The notes under the pieces: generated by a model | Seen by the model: only the letters and a program-made list of their open reading frames with translations | What the model was told of the DNA's origin: nothing | Databases searched by the model: none | Made by a program: the position numbers and the translations under genes | Assembly (NCBI GenBank): GCA_017557665.1 | Contig: JAFYYI010000086.1 | Span: 124,001 to 188,000, forward strand | Source of the DNA: Muribaculaceae bacterium | GTDB taxonomy: Bacteria > Bacteroidota > Bacteroidia > Bacteroidales > Muribaculaceae | Direction: 5' to 3' | Length of the DNA: 64,000 nucleotides | In this document: one piece after another, positions 56,773 through 64,000 of the stretch | Numbering within the stretch: position 1 is the stretch's first letter | Layout of the letters: each line of letters starts with the position of its first letter

Positions 56773-59298
56773 TTATTTAACTACTTTTATAACGCTCTTG
56801 CTACCATCGTTCATCTCGCGAACAACGATGTTAACTCCCTGGAATGGAGTTGCGCTCTCAACGCCAGCAACGTTGTAGTAGCGAACAGCCTTAACGTTCT
56901 CCATGTTGATAGCATCAATAGCCTCGGGCACATTCTTCTTGATTGTCATCACGAGAGGCAATGGGAGGCCCTTAGTCTCGGCTGTCGAAACAGTAATTTT
57001 GTAGTTGCCAGCCTCTTCTATGCGGAAGTTTGCACCGTCAACGAGTGAGATAGGTGACTCAAGCAATTCATTGTTGATCAAGAAGTAACCAACACCGTTG
57101 GCGTCTTCACCACCGAACCACTTCCAGCCATCTCCAACAGGAGTGATGAGCTTGAACTCAGCGCCAGCATCGAACTCTACATCACCAGCAAGCTCGTAAT
57201 TTCCGTTATCAGTGAGTTCAACCATACCATTTACTTGGCTCCAATCGTTGAAGGTACCAACAACATATAGCTGCTCGATTTCAGTAACAACTGGCTCAAC
57301 AACCTCTACAATCTCCAGAGGAATGAATTGTGCATTGTAGTTGTACCAGCTTGGGATACCATATACATCATAGGTCTTGCCCTCATTGTCCTCGGGGAAG
57401 GTAACACCGAAGCGGCCGTAGTAACCTGCAACGCTCTCCTCGCCAGCAACTATAGCGCCATTCTCGCCTAAAGAAGCGCCCTTAATAACGGCATAGTGAT
57501 ACAGGTTGTAAGGATCTTTGGTAACCTGAGCAGGAGTCATTTCTGCAGGAACAAGCTCAGCAGTCTCGGTAGATGCTACCATGCCAGTTATATTCGAAAT
57601 CTCAGGAGCACCCTTGAACTCAACGTATCTACCACTCCAGCCACCAGGGATAACATCGCCCATCTCATAGCCGGGAACTGAGCCATAGAAATACATACCA
57701 ACACCTGCCTCATCCTGTGCATAGAGATTTGTGCCAGCTTGTGCAATTGCAATCAAGTTGCCAGTGAAAGTGAAATCAGTGCTCAACTCAAGGGCAAGAA
57801 TATCGGCTACGGTAGCGCAAGTTACAGGACCTGCCTCTTTCACGAATTCCTTAGAAGCGACAGCTGAAGCAGCACCAGAAACGTCATAGGCAATAGCCTT
57901 AACGGTAGCGCTCTCAGTGAGCTCGAATGGAGCCTCATAAGCTGTGGACTGATTTGTTGGCTCTGTACCATCTATAGTGTAATAGATACTTGCACCCTCA
58001 GTCTCACAAGTAATAGTTACCTGAGTGCTCTCTGTGAATGGAGTCTCACCCTCGATAACTGGAGTAGCAACGGTAACACCCTGAGCTACAAACTCGAGAG
58101 GCATAAACTGTGGAGTTCCATTGTAATAGCTTGTGATACCATAAACATCATAGGTGTTGGCATCGGTTGGAATAGTAGTATTAAAGCGGTTGTTGTAAAT
58201 CACAACGCTCTCCTCACCAACTGTAATGTTGTTATTAGCAATTGTAGCGCCCTTAATAACGGCATACTTAAATACATTATCAAGACCTACTTGAGCAGGT
58301 GTTAATTCCTCGGCAACGAGCTCTTGGGTCTCAGTAGCGGCTTGCATGTTGGCCATACTCTGTAGTTGAGCAGCACCGCCATAAGTTTTCTTGATTGCAG
58401 TAAAGCCAGAGGGAATAACGTCATCCTTTTGGTAGTCTTGAGTTGCTTTGAACAGTTGCAAGCCACCGGTTTCATCTTGTGCAAACAACCAATTGTTTGT
58501 ACCACTAGCTGCATGTGCATGTCCGCTTACTACTAATTGACCTGTAAAGGTAAACTCAGTGTCATCAGCAAGAGCTTTAATTTCGGCTACTGTAGCGCAA
58601 GTAACACCTTCTTGCTTGATGGTGTAAGCAGCCGAAGCTACAGAACTTACGTTATCGTCAGCATCAACAGCAATAGCTTTGATAGTCATTGCCTCATTAA
58701 CTACGATAGGCTCGGTGTAGATCTCACCATTGTCTTCCTCGTAAGAAGGATCTGTGCCATCGATAGTGTAAATAATCATCTCTGCATCAGGAGCACTGAT
58801 AGTAACTTCGGTACCAGCCTCTACTTCACCAGCTGCAGGGCTGAAAGTGGGAGGTGTAACAGTTACAGGAGGTTCTGTGCCATCATCAAAAGTTACTGCG
58901 ATAGCAGCCAGTCGAAGGTGACCACTAGTGCCACTAACAGTAAATGTTACAGCAGAAGAACTTCCCTCCCATATTCCATCTTCATAGGCTTCCACATCAC
59001 TAGTAAGCACATTAGTTCCTCCACCCGAGGCAAATGTGAACTCAATCTTAGATATGGTCTTTGTTGAGGAAGATACAGTGAAATAATTTCCACCATAAAC
59101 ACGAATAGCAGCACCAGTAGTGTAATACTTGGGAGCATTGCTATTTGTGCCCTTGTCAAAAGTAACAGAAAAGTCGGTTCCCTCATAAGATTCAACCGCC
59201 TCACCATTAGAGTAACCCTCATCTGCGAAAGTTACTGTCTCTGCCCAAGCTCCAATTGCGAGCATGAGCATCATCATGAGAGATAATACTTTTTTCAT
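56773..59298 (-). CDS. Secreted multidomain protein: chitobiase-type repeats, OB-like domains, SusE/F-like starch-binding domain
   Basis: Non-enzymatic surface protein of 841 residues, probably glycan-binding. A signal peptide (1-19, ending AWA) precedes a beta-sandwich (about 20-145). Two copies of a pair follow: a chitobiase C-terminal-type domain (about 149-226 and 409-486, each with YTIDGT(D/E)P) and an OB-like domain (about 233-403 and 493-666, each starting CATVA(E/D)I). Residues ~680-786 (YVVGTFNDWSQVNGMVEL) resemble the starch-binding domain of SusE/SusF. The end, RYYNVAGVESATPFQGVNI to VIKVVK, looks like a T9SS sorting tail. Monocistronic, own -7 box and terminator. Confidence 0.85.
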   Translation of the reverse strand: MKKVLSLMMMLMLAIGAWAETVTFADEGYSNGEAVESYEGTDFSVTFDKGTNSNAPKYYTTGAAIRVYGGNYFTVSSSTKTISKIEFTFASGGGTNVLTSDVEAYEDGIWEGSSSAVTFTVSGTSGHLRLAAIAVTFDDGTEPPVTVTPPTFSPAAGEVEAGTEVTISAPDAEMIIYTIDGTDPSYEEDNGEIYTEPIVVNEAMTIKAIAVDADDNVSSVASAAYTIKQEGVTCATVAEIKALADDTEFTFTGQLVVSGHAHAASGTNNWLFAQDETGGLQLFKATQDYQKDDVIPSGFTAIKKTYGGAAQLQSMANMQAATETQELVAEELTPAQVGLDNVFKYAVIKGATIANNNITVGEESVVIYNNRFNTTIPTDANTYDVYGITSYYNGTPQFMPLEFVAQGVTVATPVIEGETPFTESTQVTITCETEGASIYYTIDGTEPTNQSTAYEAPFELTESATVKAIAYDVSGAASAVASKEFVKEAGPVTCATVADILALELSTDFTFTGNLIAIAQAGTNLYAQDEAGVGMYFYGSVPGYEMGDVIPGGWSGRYVEFKGAPEISNITGMVASTETAELVPAEMTPAQVTKDPYNLYHYAVIKGASLGENGAIVAGEESVAGYYGRFGVTFPEDNEGKTYDVYGIPSWYNYNAQFIPLEIVEVVEPVVTEIEQLYVVGTFNDWSQVNGMVELTDNGNYELAGDVEFDAGAEFKLITPVGDGWKWFGGEDANGVGYFLINNELLESPISLVDGANFRIEEAGNYKITVSTAETKGLPLPLVMTIKKNVPEAIDAINMENVKAVRYYNVAGVESATPFQGVNIVVREMNDGSKSVIKVVK

Positions 59299-59396
59299 AA
59301 AAAACGAGTTTAGTTAATAATTTAGTTATTAAGTAGTTAATCGCCTGTGAAAATTGAGCCGCCAGTCTTTTAAGCGGCATTTCTCCTTTCACACCG

Positions 59397-59404
59397 CAAA
59401 GATA
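59397..59404 (-). promoter_or_regulatory. -7 promoter box of the multidomain surface protein gene
   Basis: TATCTTTG on the minus strand, about 99 bases before the start codon, leaving an untypically long leader. Confidence 0.5.
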
Positions 59405-59455
59405 AAAAAATATTCTCAATAAAAAAACAGCAAATCAAAATCTTTTAATTCTTTT

Positions 59456-60304
59456 TTAGCGGTTCTTCACCACTGCCACATAGATGATGAGAATCACATT
59501 CATCATCAAAGCATAGATTATGGCGGGGATGGCATACCTGTCATCGCCAAACACGAGCGGACTACTGGCGATAGTGATAGCCTGAGCTGCATTTTGCATT
59601 CCTATCTCAATGACGATGGTGCGACGCTCCTTGGTATTCAGGCGCATACCCCACGCAAGCGCCACTCCACTTGCCATTGCAAGTAGAATAAGCACGGTTA
59701 TAGATATTCCCAGTTGGCCGAAATTGGCGATTATCGCCTCTCGATTCTTGATAAAAAATACTGTTGCAAGGAAAATCAGCGCAGGAAAGGCAACCTTCGA
59801 CAGCACCTTGTGGATTCTCTCGGCAGCACTCTCCCACTTCTTCCTTACGGCAATGCCCACAATAATGGGAACAAGCATGAGCACAATGTTCTGTATCACG
59901 AGATTTCCCACTGGCAGATGAACGTTAACCGTACTGCTTGCCGCAGTAGTCACCCATTCCAAAATCAGTGGCACTGTAAACAAGGTAATAATGCTGCTGC
60001 AAGCCGTGAGCGACACCGACAATGCCACATCACCACGAGCTAGCATCGAAAACACATTCGACGAACTCCCGCCTGGACAGCACGCAATCAGCACAAAGCC
60101 TATAAGAAAAATTGGCTCCAGATGCAATGCCCACCCTATGAGCCAAGCCAGTGCCGGCAGCACCACTATCTGTCCTACCAAGCCTGCCAACACAGGTTTG
60201 GGACGGTCTTTAAACAACTTGAAATCCTGCAATTTCAGGTTCAAGCCCAATTCAAACATCAACAGCGTGAGAATGGGGATTACTATAAAAATTGTCGCGT
60301 TCAT
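59456..60304 (-). CDS. BASS family sodium-dependent transporter (bile acid/organic anion type)
   Basis: Membrane transporter of 282 residues with about nine to ten helices. The hallmark CCPGGSSSNVFSML lies near residue 75, and the second crossover-type segment IEIGMQNAAQAITIASSPLVF lies near 230. BASS proteins carry bile acids, pantoate, pyruvate or similar organic anions with sodium; the substrate cannot be read from sequence, though a gut habitat makes bile acids conceivable. No strong promoter was seen; the porin gene ends the next unit upstream. Confidence 0.9.
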   Translation of the reverse strand: MNATIFIVIPILTLLMFELGLNLKLQDFKLFKDRPKPVLAGLVGQIVVLPALAWLIGWALHLEPIFLIGFVLIACCPGGSSSNVFSMLARGDVALSVSLTACSSIITLFTVPLILEWVTTAASSTVNVHLPVGNLVIQNIVLMLVPIIVGIAVRKKWESAAERIHKVLSKVAFPALIFLATVFFIKNREAIIANFGQLGISITVLILLAMASGVALAWGMRLNTKERRTIVIEIGMQNAAQAITIASSPLVFGDDRYAIPAIIYALMMNVILIIYVAVVKNR

Positions 60305-60379
60305 AATCTTCGTTTATCGATGTTCGGGAGTCGCCCCTTAGTCCATTGTACTTTATACTTTTACTTATTTATGCATTAA

Positions 60380-61552
60380 CTAAAACGCTATCTGAAATTG
60401 CGTCAGCCACGCTTTGGTGTCGGGGCCAATGTTGCGGTCACTATAGATGTACTGAGTGCTGATGCGGCAGGCTTTGTATACCCAATACTGAAGGCCCACG
60501 AGGTAGTTATTGGTGCGTGTCCAAGCGGGGAAAGCGTCTCGAGCTTCCTTGCTCAGCGAAGTGTTCTTATCAAGATGGTCATAGTCGAGCACCAGGTCAA
60601 AATTGCGGAACAAGCGGCACCACAACTCGGCATAAAAGGCGCGGTTTTTGATGTCGCCATTCTTGCCGCCCATATACTCGGTGCGCATTTTCAAAGGTTT
60701 CCAATTCACCTCGGCACCCACACTCCATCGGTTGCGGGTGTAATCGTTGCCTTGTGCAAAGGTGCCAAACATGTCATCGGCTTGGGCATTACCTTTGCCA
60801 ATGATGAATGACCCCGACAGGGTTATATCTTTCGTTGGAAGCACATTGAGCATTGCCACTACATCCTTGTGCTTGTTATTGTCGCGCAGATTCATGCCAG
60901 CACCGTTAAACACCCCAACACTATAATTAAGGTAATAGTGTCCGTCACGTGCCTTGATAGCATCACCAGTAATCATCGCGCCCAAATCACGCCCTACATA
61001 ATTGCCATAGAGCGGATCGCCAGCGATGCCCGCCATATAGCGCGTGCCCTCGTTGAGGTTTACTGTACCAAGCAATGTGGGCGAGATGATGTTCTCAAGC
61101 GTGTAAGGGGTCTTGAACTGACCTACCCTAACCTTAAGCTCGGGCAGGAAAGCATACTGGGCATAATACTCATGCAGATGCTTCGGCGCCTGAGTGCTAG
61201 CCACGTCTACCATCAGGAAGAAACTCAGTTTGCGTGTCAACTCAGCGTTAGCCATCAAGATAACACGTGTCATGCTGAACGAGTTATTGGTCTCAGGACC
61301 TGTTTTCGTCATGTCAAACTGAGTCTGGGCATAACCAAATAACGTTAGTTTGCTCGGTCCAATGTGAATATTCAGCGGCTGCACAGGTTTCTCACCATCT
61401 TGTGGACGGGTAGCCATGATAGCACTGTCGCTGGTGTTTAGAGTAGAAACACTAACTTTCAAACTTTTCTTCTCGGTCTCCATAGGCGCCGTTTCCTCGG
61501 CAAATGTCAAAAAAGGCATTAAAGCAAGCAACGCCAAAACCAGTTTCTTCAT
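60380..61552 (-). CDS. Outer-membrane porin (phosphate-selective porin O/P-like)
   Basis: Beta-barrel channel of 390 residues when started at MKKLVLALLAL; the frame extends 5 codons further to 61567. A signal peptide ends near TFA. The barrel is seen as alternating strands from about residue 70, beginning KLTLFGYAQTQFDMTKTG and including FKTPYTLENIISPTLLGTVN, a common element of OprO/P-type porins, and ends in a strand with terminal Phe (WLTQFQIAF), the outer-membrane insertion signal. Substrate unknown. Confidence 0.88.
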   Translation of the reverse strand: MKKLVLALLALMPFLTFAEETAPMETEKKSLKVSVSTLNTSDSAIMATRPQDGEKPVQPLNIHIGPSKLTLFGYAQTQFDMTKTGPETNNSFSMTRVILMANAELTRKLSFFLMVDVASTQAPKHLHEYYAQYAFLPELKVRVGQFKTPYTLENIISPTLLGTVNLNEGTRYMAGIAGDPLYGNYVGRDLGAMITGDAIKARDGHYYLNYSVGVFNGAGMNLRDNNKHKDVVAMLNVLPTKDITLSGSFIIGKGNAQADDMFGTFAQGNDYTRNRWSVGAEVNWKPLKMRTEYMGGKNGDIKNRAFYAELWCRLFRNFDLVLDYDHLDKNTSLSKEARDAFPAWTRTNNYLVGLQYWVYKACRISTQYIYSDRNIGPDTKAWLTQFQIAF

Positions 61553-61618
61553 AAAATACATAGTCATTTGTTGATAGTTTGGGGCTTCACAGATGTGACT
61601 TTTTCTTTATTTAAAACA

Positions 61619-61663
61619 AAAATCCGACATACGATGCATTGTCATGCACATTGTCGGATTTTA
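61619..61663 (-). terminator. Terminator after tRNA-Arg
   Basis: AAAATCCGACA (61619-61629) and TGTCGGATTTT (61652-61662) form the stem, with an inner ATGCA/TGCAT. On the minus strand a T-rich stretch follows. Confidence 0.85.
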
Positions 61664-61666
61664 TCG

Positions 61667-61740
61667 TGAATCGGCTGGGATTCGAACCCAGGACCCACAG
61701 CTTAGAAGGCTGTTGCTCTATCCAGCTGAGCTACCGATCC
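61667..61740 (-). tRNA. tRNA-Arg (anticodon TCT)
   Basis: Minus-strand cloverleaf: acceptor GGATCGG/CCGATTC with one G-U, D-arm AGCTCAGCTGGATAGAGC in outline, anticodon stem ACAGC/GCTGT around CTTCTAA giving TCT (reads AGA), T-loop TTCGAAT. The CCA end is not encoded. Confidence 0.96.
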
Positions 61741-61776
61741 AGCTTTTTTGAGACCTCAGCGCCTCAAAAAGCGGTG

Positions 61777-61807
61777 CAAAGGTAATACATTTTTCTGAAA
61801 AGGCAAA
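61777..61807 (-). promoter_or_regulatory. Promoter of tRNA-Arg
   Basis: Minus-strand TTTG (61807-61804) and TACCTTTG (61784-61777) with an exact 19-nt spacer, 36 bases before the tRNA. Confidence 0.82.
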
Positions 61808-61826
61808 ATTTGTGAAATAAATGTTG

Positions 61827-61834
61827 TAATTTTG
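61827..61834 (+). promoter_or_regulatory. -7 promoter box of queA
   Basis: TAATTTTG about 93 bases before the queA start, divergent from and close to the tRNA-Arg promoter. The leader (61841-61926) shows only a small CTCC/GGAG hairpin. Confidence 0.55.
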
Positions 61835-61926
61835 CACCACAAAACAAACGTCATAGATATAAATACCTTTAGTACGAAGCACTCTTATTTCCACTCCAGC
61901 TAGGAGTAGCAAAAAACAACTTAAGA

Positions 61927-63153
61927 ATGAACATTCTAAACCAAGTGCGCAATTTGCGCATAGCCGACTATAATTATCCGCTCCCCGATGAGCGCATCGC
62001 CAAGCACCCTCTCGCACAGCGTGAGCAGTGCAAGGTACTTATGTTCAAGGACAACGCAATCGAGCAGCACATCTTTCACGAAGTGCCTGCGCTGCTGCCC
62101 AGCAATGCTTTGCTCGTATACAACAACACGCGTGTAATCAACGCCCGCTTGCGATTCCGCAAAGCCACTGGCAGTCAGATAGAAATTTTCTGCCTAGAAC
62201 CAGTGGCGCCGCGCGACTACCAGCTCATCTTCCAGACTACACACGAGTGCACATGGCTGTGTTTGGTGGGAAACAGCAAGCGTTGGAAAAGCGGGCCTCT
62301 TACCCAACAGATTGACGTGGACGGTAACGCCATCACCATCAATGCCACCCGTGGCGAGCGACGTGGCAACGCCTTTGAGATAATATTCTCTTGGGACGGC
62401 GAAGACGTGACCTTTGCATCGGTTTTGGAAGCTTTGGGCGAAATCCCTATCCCACCCTACCTCAACCGTGACACTGAGAAGAGCGACCTCACCGACTACC
62501 AGACGGTATATAGCCACATCGACGGCAGCGTGGCGGCTCCCACAGCAGGACTGCACTTCACCGATGAGCTCCTTGCCGAATGCGACCGCCGAGGCATTGA
62601 GCGCCGCGAACTCACTCTCCATGTTGGCGCTGGCACTTTCCAGCCCGTAAAGAGCGACAATATTGGCGACCATGCCATGCACACCGAGTTCATTAGCGTG
62701 CCACGCGACCTGCTCGCCGAGCTCGCAACCACTAACCGACCAGTGATTGCCGTGGGAACCACAAGCGTCCGCACCCTTGAGAGTCTATATTACATAGGTC
62801 AAATTCTTGAGGCCAACCCTGAAGCCACCGAGGAAGAATTGCGTGTCACCCAATGGATGCCCTATACAACCCCGTGTGAAATAACCCCTCAGCAAGCTCT
62901 TCAAAACATCGTTGATTACCTCGACTGCCACAATGCCAGCGACTACCTGGGCAGCACCCAACTGATGATAGCCCCAGGCTATCGCTACCGCATCGTTAAA
63001 GGAATGATCACCAATTTCCACCAGCCACAAAGCACACTGCTGCTTCTTGTGGCCGCCTTCGTGGGTAACGACAACTGGCGCACCATTTACGAATACGCGC
63101 TCAACCATGGCTTCCGATTCCTAAGCTATGGTGACGCATGTCTCTTCCTGTAG
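61927..63153 (+). CDS. queA: S-adenosylmethionine:tRNA ribosyltransferase-isomerase QueA
   Basis: Converts preQ1-tRNA to epoxyqueuosine-tRNA using the ribosyl part of SAM. The 408 residues contain YPLPDERIAKHPLAQREQCK, LLVYNNTRVINARLRFRK, IPIPPYLNR, the DYQTVYSHIDGSVAAPTAGL block, LTLHVGAGTFQPVKSDNI, and the end ITNFHQPQSTLLLLVAAF. It is longer than the ~350-residue Escherichia coli protein, mostly through extra segments in the C-terminal half, as is usual in Bacteroidetes. Confidence 0.96.
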   Translation: MNILNQVRNLRIADYNYPLPDERIAKHPLAQREQCKVLMFKDNAIEQHIFHEVPALLPSNALLVYNNTRVINARLRFRKATGSQIEIFCLEPVAPRDYQLIFQTTHECTWLCLVGNSKRWKSGPLTQQIDVDGNAITINATRGERRGNAFEIIFSWDGEDVTFASVLEALGEIPIPPYLNRDTEKSDLTDYQTVYSHIDGSVAAPTAGLHFTDELLAECDRRGIERRELTLHVGAGTFQPVKSDNIGDHAMHTEFISVPRDLLAELATTNRPVIAVGTTSVRTLESLYYIGQILEANPEATEEELRVTQWMPYTTPCEITPQQALQNIVDYLDCHNASDYLGSTQLMIAPGYRYRIVKGMITNFHQPQSTLLLLVAAFVGNDNWRTIYEYALNHGFRFLSYGDACLFL

Positions 63154-63173
63154 TAAATAATACATAATAAAAG

Positions 63174-63206
63174 CACCCACCAAAAGTTGAAAAACCTCGG
63201 TGGGTG
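63174..63206. terminator. Hairpin between queA and the lipoprotein gene
   Basis: CACCCACC (63174-63181) pairs with GGTGGGTG (63199-63206). U-tract is short on the plus strand. It lies between convergent genes. Confidence 0.7.
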
Positions 63207-63230
63207 TGATATTTGTGGGGTAATTATCTC

Positions 63231-63794
63231 TTATTTGAGAGCGGTTGCGTTGATGATGTCATTGAGATTCTTCACCAACACTTCTTTGAGCTCGGCACCT
63301 TTCATGTTAGTGCCACCAGGCATAATTCTGAAGGTTACAAAGCCTTCACCGTTAGGAACATAGGCCTCATACTCGTAACGACCATCTTTCTCGTTTTCAA
63401 AAACCTTATAGGATTTGTCACCCACTGTGATGTCGTCAACAGCTTTGCCACCACGTTTTTTGATGTACTCAACAACATCATTCTCATTCTCAAGAGTATA
63501 GTTAAGCATGGCTTCACTGTATGGATTCTCCTTCATAGTCAGGTTACATGAGCTGCGTACCATACGGCTACTAGCCTTCCAACCTTCAGGAACAGTGATT
63601 GTGTAGTTGTCACAAGTGAGTTCCTTCTGGTCCTCAATCTTCACTTCATCTTCTGATTCTTCCGATTCTGTTGCTTCCGAAACCTGCTCTTCCGAAACCG
63701 ATGAGTCTTCTGATGTCTCTTTCTTTGTGTCACAAGATGCCAAAGTCCATGTTGTCAAAGCCACAATGGCCAAAATACTGAAAATTTTCTTCAT
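63231..63794 (-). CDS. Hypothetical acidic lipoprotein
   Basis: Unrecognised 187-residue protein. The N-terminus (MKKIFSILAIVALTTWTLASC) ends in a lipobox with the lipidated Cys at about residue 21. Residues ~22-58 are a Ser/Glu-rich acidic linker. The globular part (about 60-187) begins LTCDNYTITVPEGWKASSRM, resembling the PsbP-like or MOG1-like folds of small secreted proteins; this is a weak resemblance. Two Cys in the body could form a disulfide. No catalytic motif or functional neighbour is seen. Confidence 0.78.
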   Translation of the reverse strand: MKKIFSILAIVALTTWTLASCDTKKETSEDSSVSEEQVSEATESEESEDEVKIEDQKELTCDNYTITVPEGWKASSRMVRSSCNLTMKENPYSEAMLNYTLENENDVVEYIKKRGGKAVDDITVGDKSYKVFENEKDGRYEYEAYVPNGEGFVTFRIMPGGTNMKGAELKEVLVKNLNDIINATALK

Positions 63795-63884
63795 TTTGTT
63801 TTTTGAATTAAGTTTGTTTATTAAAAATGGTTTTCAATTATAACGCAACATTTGTCCTTTTATTATCATTTGGAATGCTTATAA

Positions 63885-63959
63885 AAACAAAAAGAAGACG
63901 ATTACGACGATGAGAATGAAGATTACGACGAAGGCTGGGAAGACGGATATGATTTTTAA
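63885..63959 (+). pseudogene. Possible remnant of an acidic C-terminal tail
   Basis: Twenty-four codons of strongly acidic composition (KQKEDDYDDENEDYDEGW, then EDGYDF and stop) follow directly after an in-frame stop at 63882, with no start codon. The bias looks coding, like the end of a lost gene. It is too short to identify. Confidence 0.3.
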
Positions 63960-64000
63960 GTGTAAATTTTTAGTATTGAGCATACTCTAAACTATTTTTG

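Noticed and set aside
61835..61926. preQ1 riboswitch in the queA leader
   Set aside because: No preQ1 aptamer pattern could be recognised; only a 4-bp hairpin is visible.
1..64000. Prophage, integrative element or defence island
   Set aside because: No integrase, transposase, conjugation, phage structural, restriction or toxin-antitoxin gene was found; the content is mainly core functions.

Overview
This window reads as a chromosomal segment of a gut-type Bacteroidales bacterium, most like Muribaculaceae or Prevotellaceae. The family placement is an inference; the order rests on direct signs. About twenty start regions carry the Bacteroidetes promoter box TAnnTTTG, often with a TTG/TTTG element 19-21 nt upstream. 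Recognisable Shine-Dalgarno sites are largely absent. bS16 has a long Ala/Glu/Lys tail, MreC-MreD-PBP2-RodA are consecutive, and several secreted proteins have short beta-rich C-terminal tails like type IX sorting domains. No prophage, insertion sequence with a transposase, CRISPR array or resistance island is visible. The segment is mostly core genome with a few secreted accessory enzymes.

Layout. 1-5.5 kb: rod-shape elongasome operon (mreB cut at the window edge, mreC, mreD, mrdA, rodA), genes overlapping. 5.6-7.4 kb: a family 2 glycosyltransferase and radC. 7.5-13.1 kb: a giant secreted alpha-2-macroglobulin-like protein on the minus strand. 13.3-18.2 kb: dnaB, a BspA-type leucine-rich repeat protein and a secreted endonuclease I. 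18.3-21.3 kb: translation genes (efp, rpmH, rpsP, tRNA-Gln, miaA). 21.3-23.5 kb: a secreted DPP IV-type peptidase. 23.8-27.5 kb: electron-transfer flavoprotein and acyl-CoA dehydrogenase operon. 27.7-32.5 kb: a GH9-deacetylase fusion and a secreted DPP III-type peptidase. 32.7-35.3 kb: a four-subunit 2-oxoacid:ferredoxin oxidoreductase. 35.7-41.1 kb: a secreted protein, a GntP permease, an M6 metalloprotease and a PepSY-like lipoprotein. 41.3-44.4 kb: glnS with two HU-like genes, the second a HU-membrane-LysM fusion. 44.5-50.4 kb: a TonB-domain protein, thiL, purine nucleoside phosphorylase, lpxK and sppA. 50.6-55.5 kb: fmt, a CLC channel, an undecaprenyl-phosphate sugar transferase and tsaC. 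55.7-64 kb: an FMN-binding protein, a new 48-residue membrane protein, a large multidomain surface protein, a BASS transporter, a porin, tRNA-Arg, queA and an acidic lipoprotein.

How the genes work together. The first block builds the lateral cell wall. DPP IV, DPP III and the M6 protease fit an organism that digests peptides in its envelope. The 2-oxoacid:ferredoxin oxidoreductase could yield acyl-CoA from amino-acid-derived keto acids, and the Etf/acyl-CoA dehydrogenase set handles acyl-CoA redox. The GH9-deacetylase and the SusE/F-like protein point to glycan use.

The most unusual content is a web of short dispersed repeats. Arrays of 7-bp units (TGCATTR, TAAGTGT, CTAAACA) and 9-bp units lie mostly between genes, but one array is inside fmt and others form the 3' ends of miaA, thiL and etfA. 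A palindromic GGGACGAG...CTCGTCC element occurs next to glnS and three more times in frame inside the HU-LysM gene. These repeats, the HU-membrane-LysM protein, the unannotated 48-residue membrane protein and a 187-bp terminal-inverted-repeat element are the best leads.
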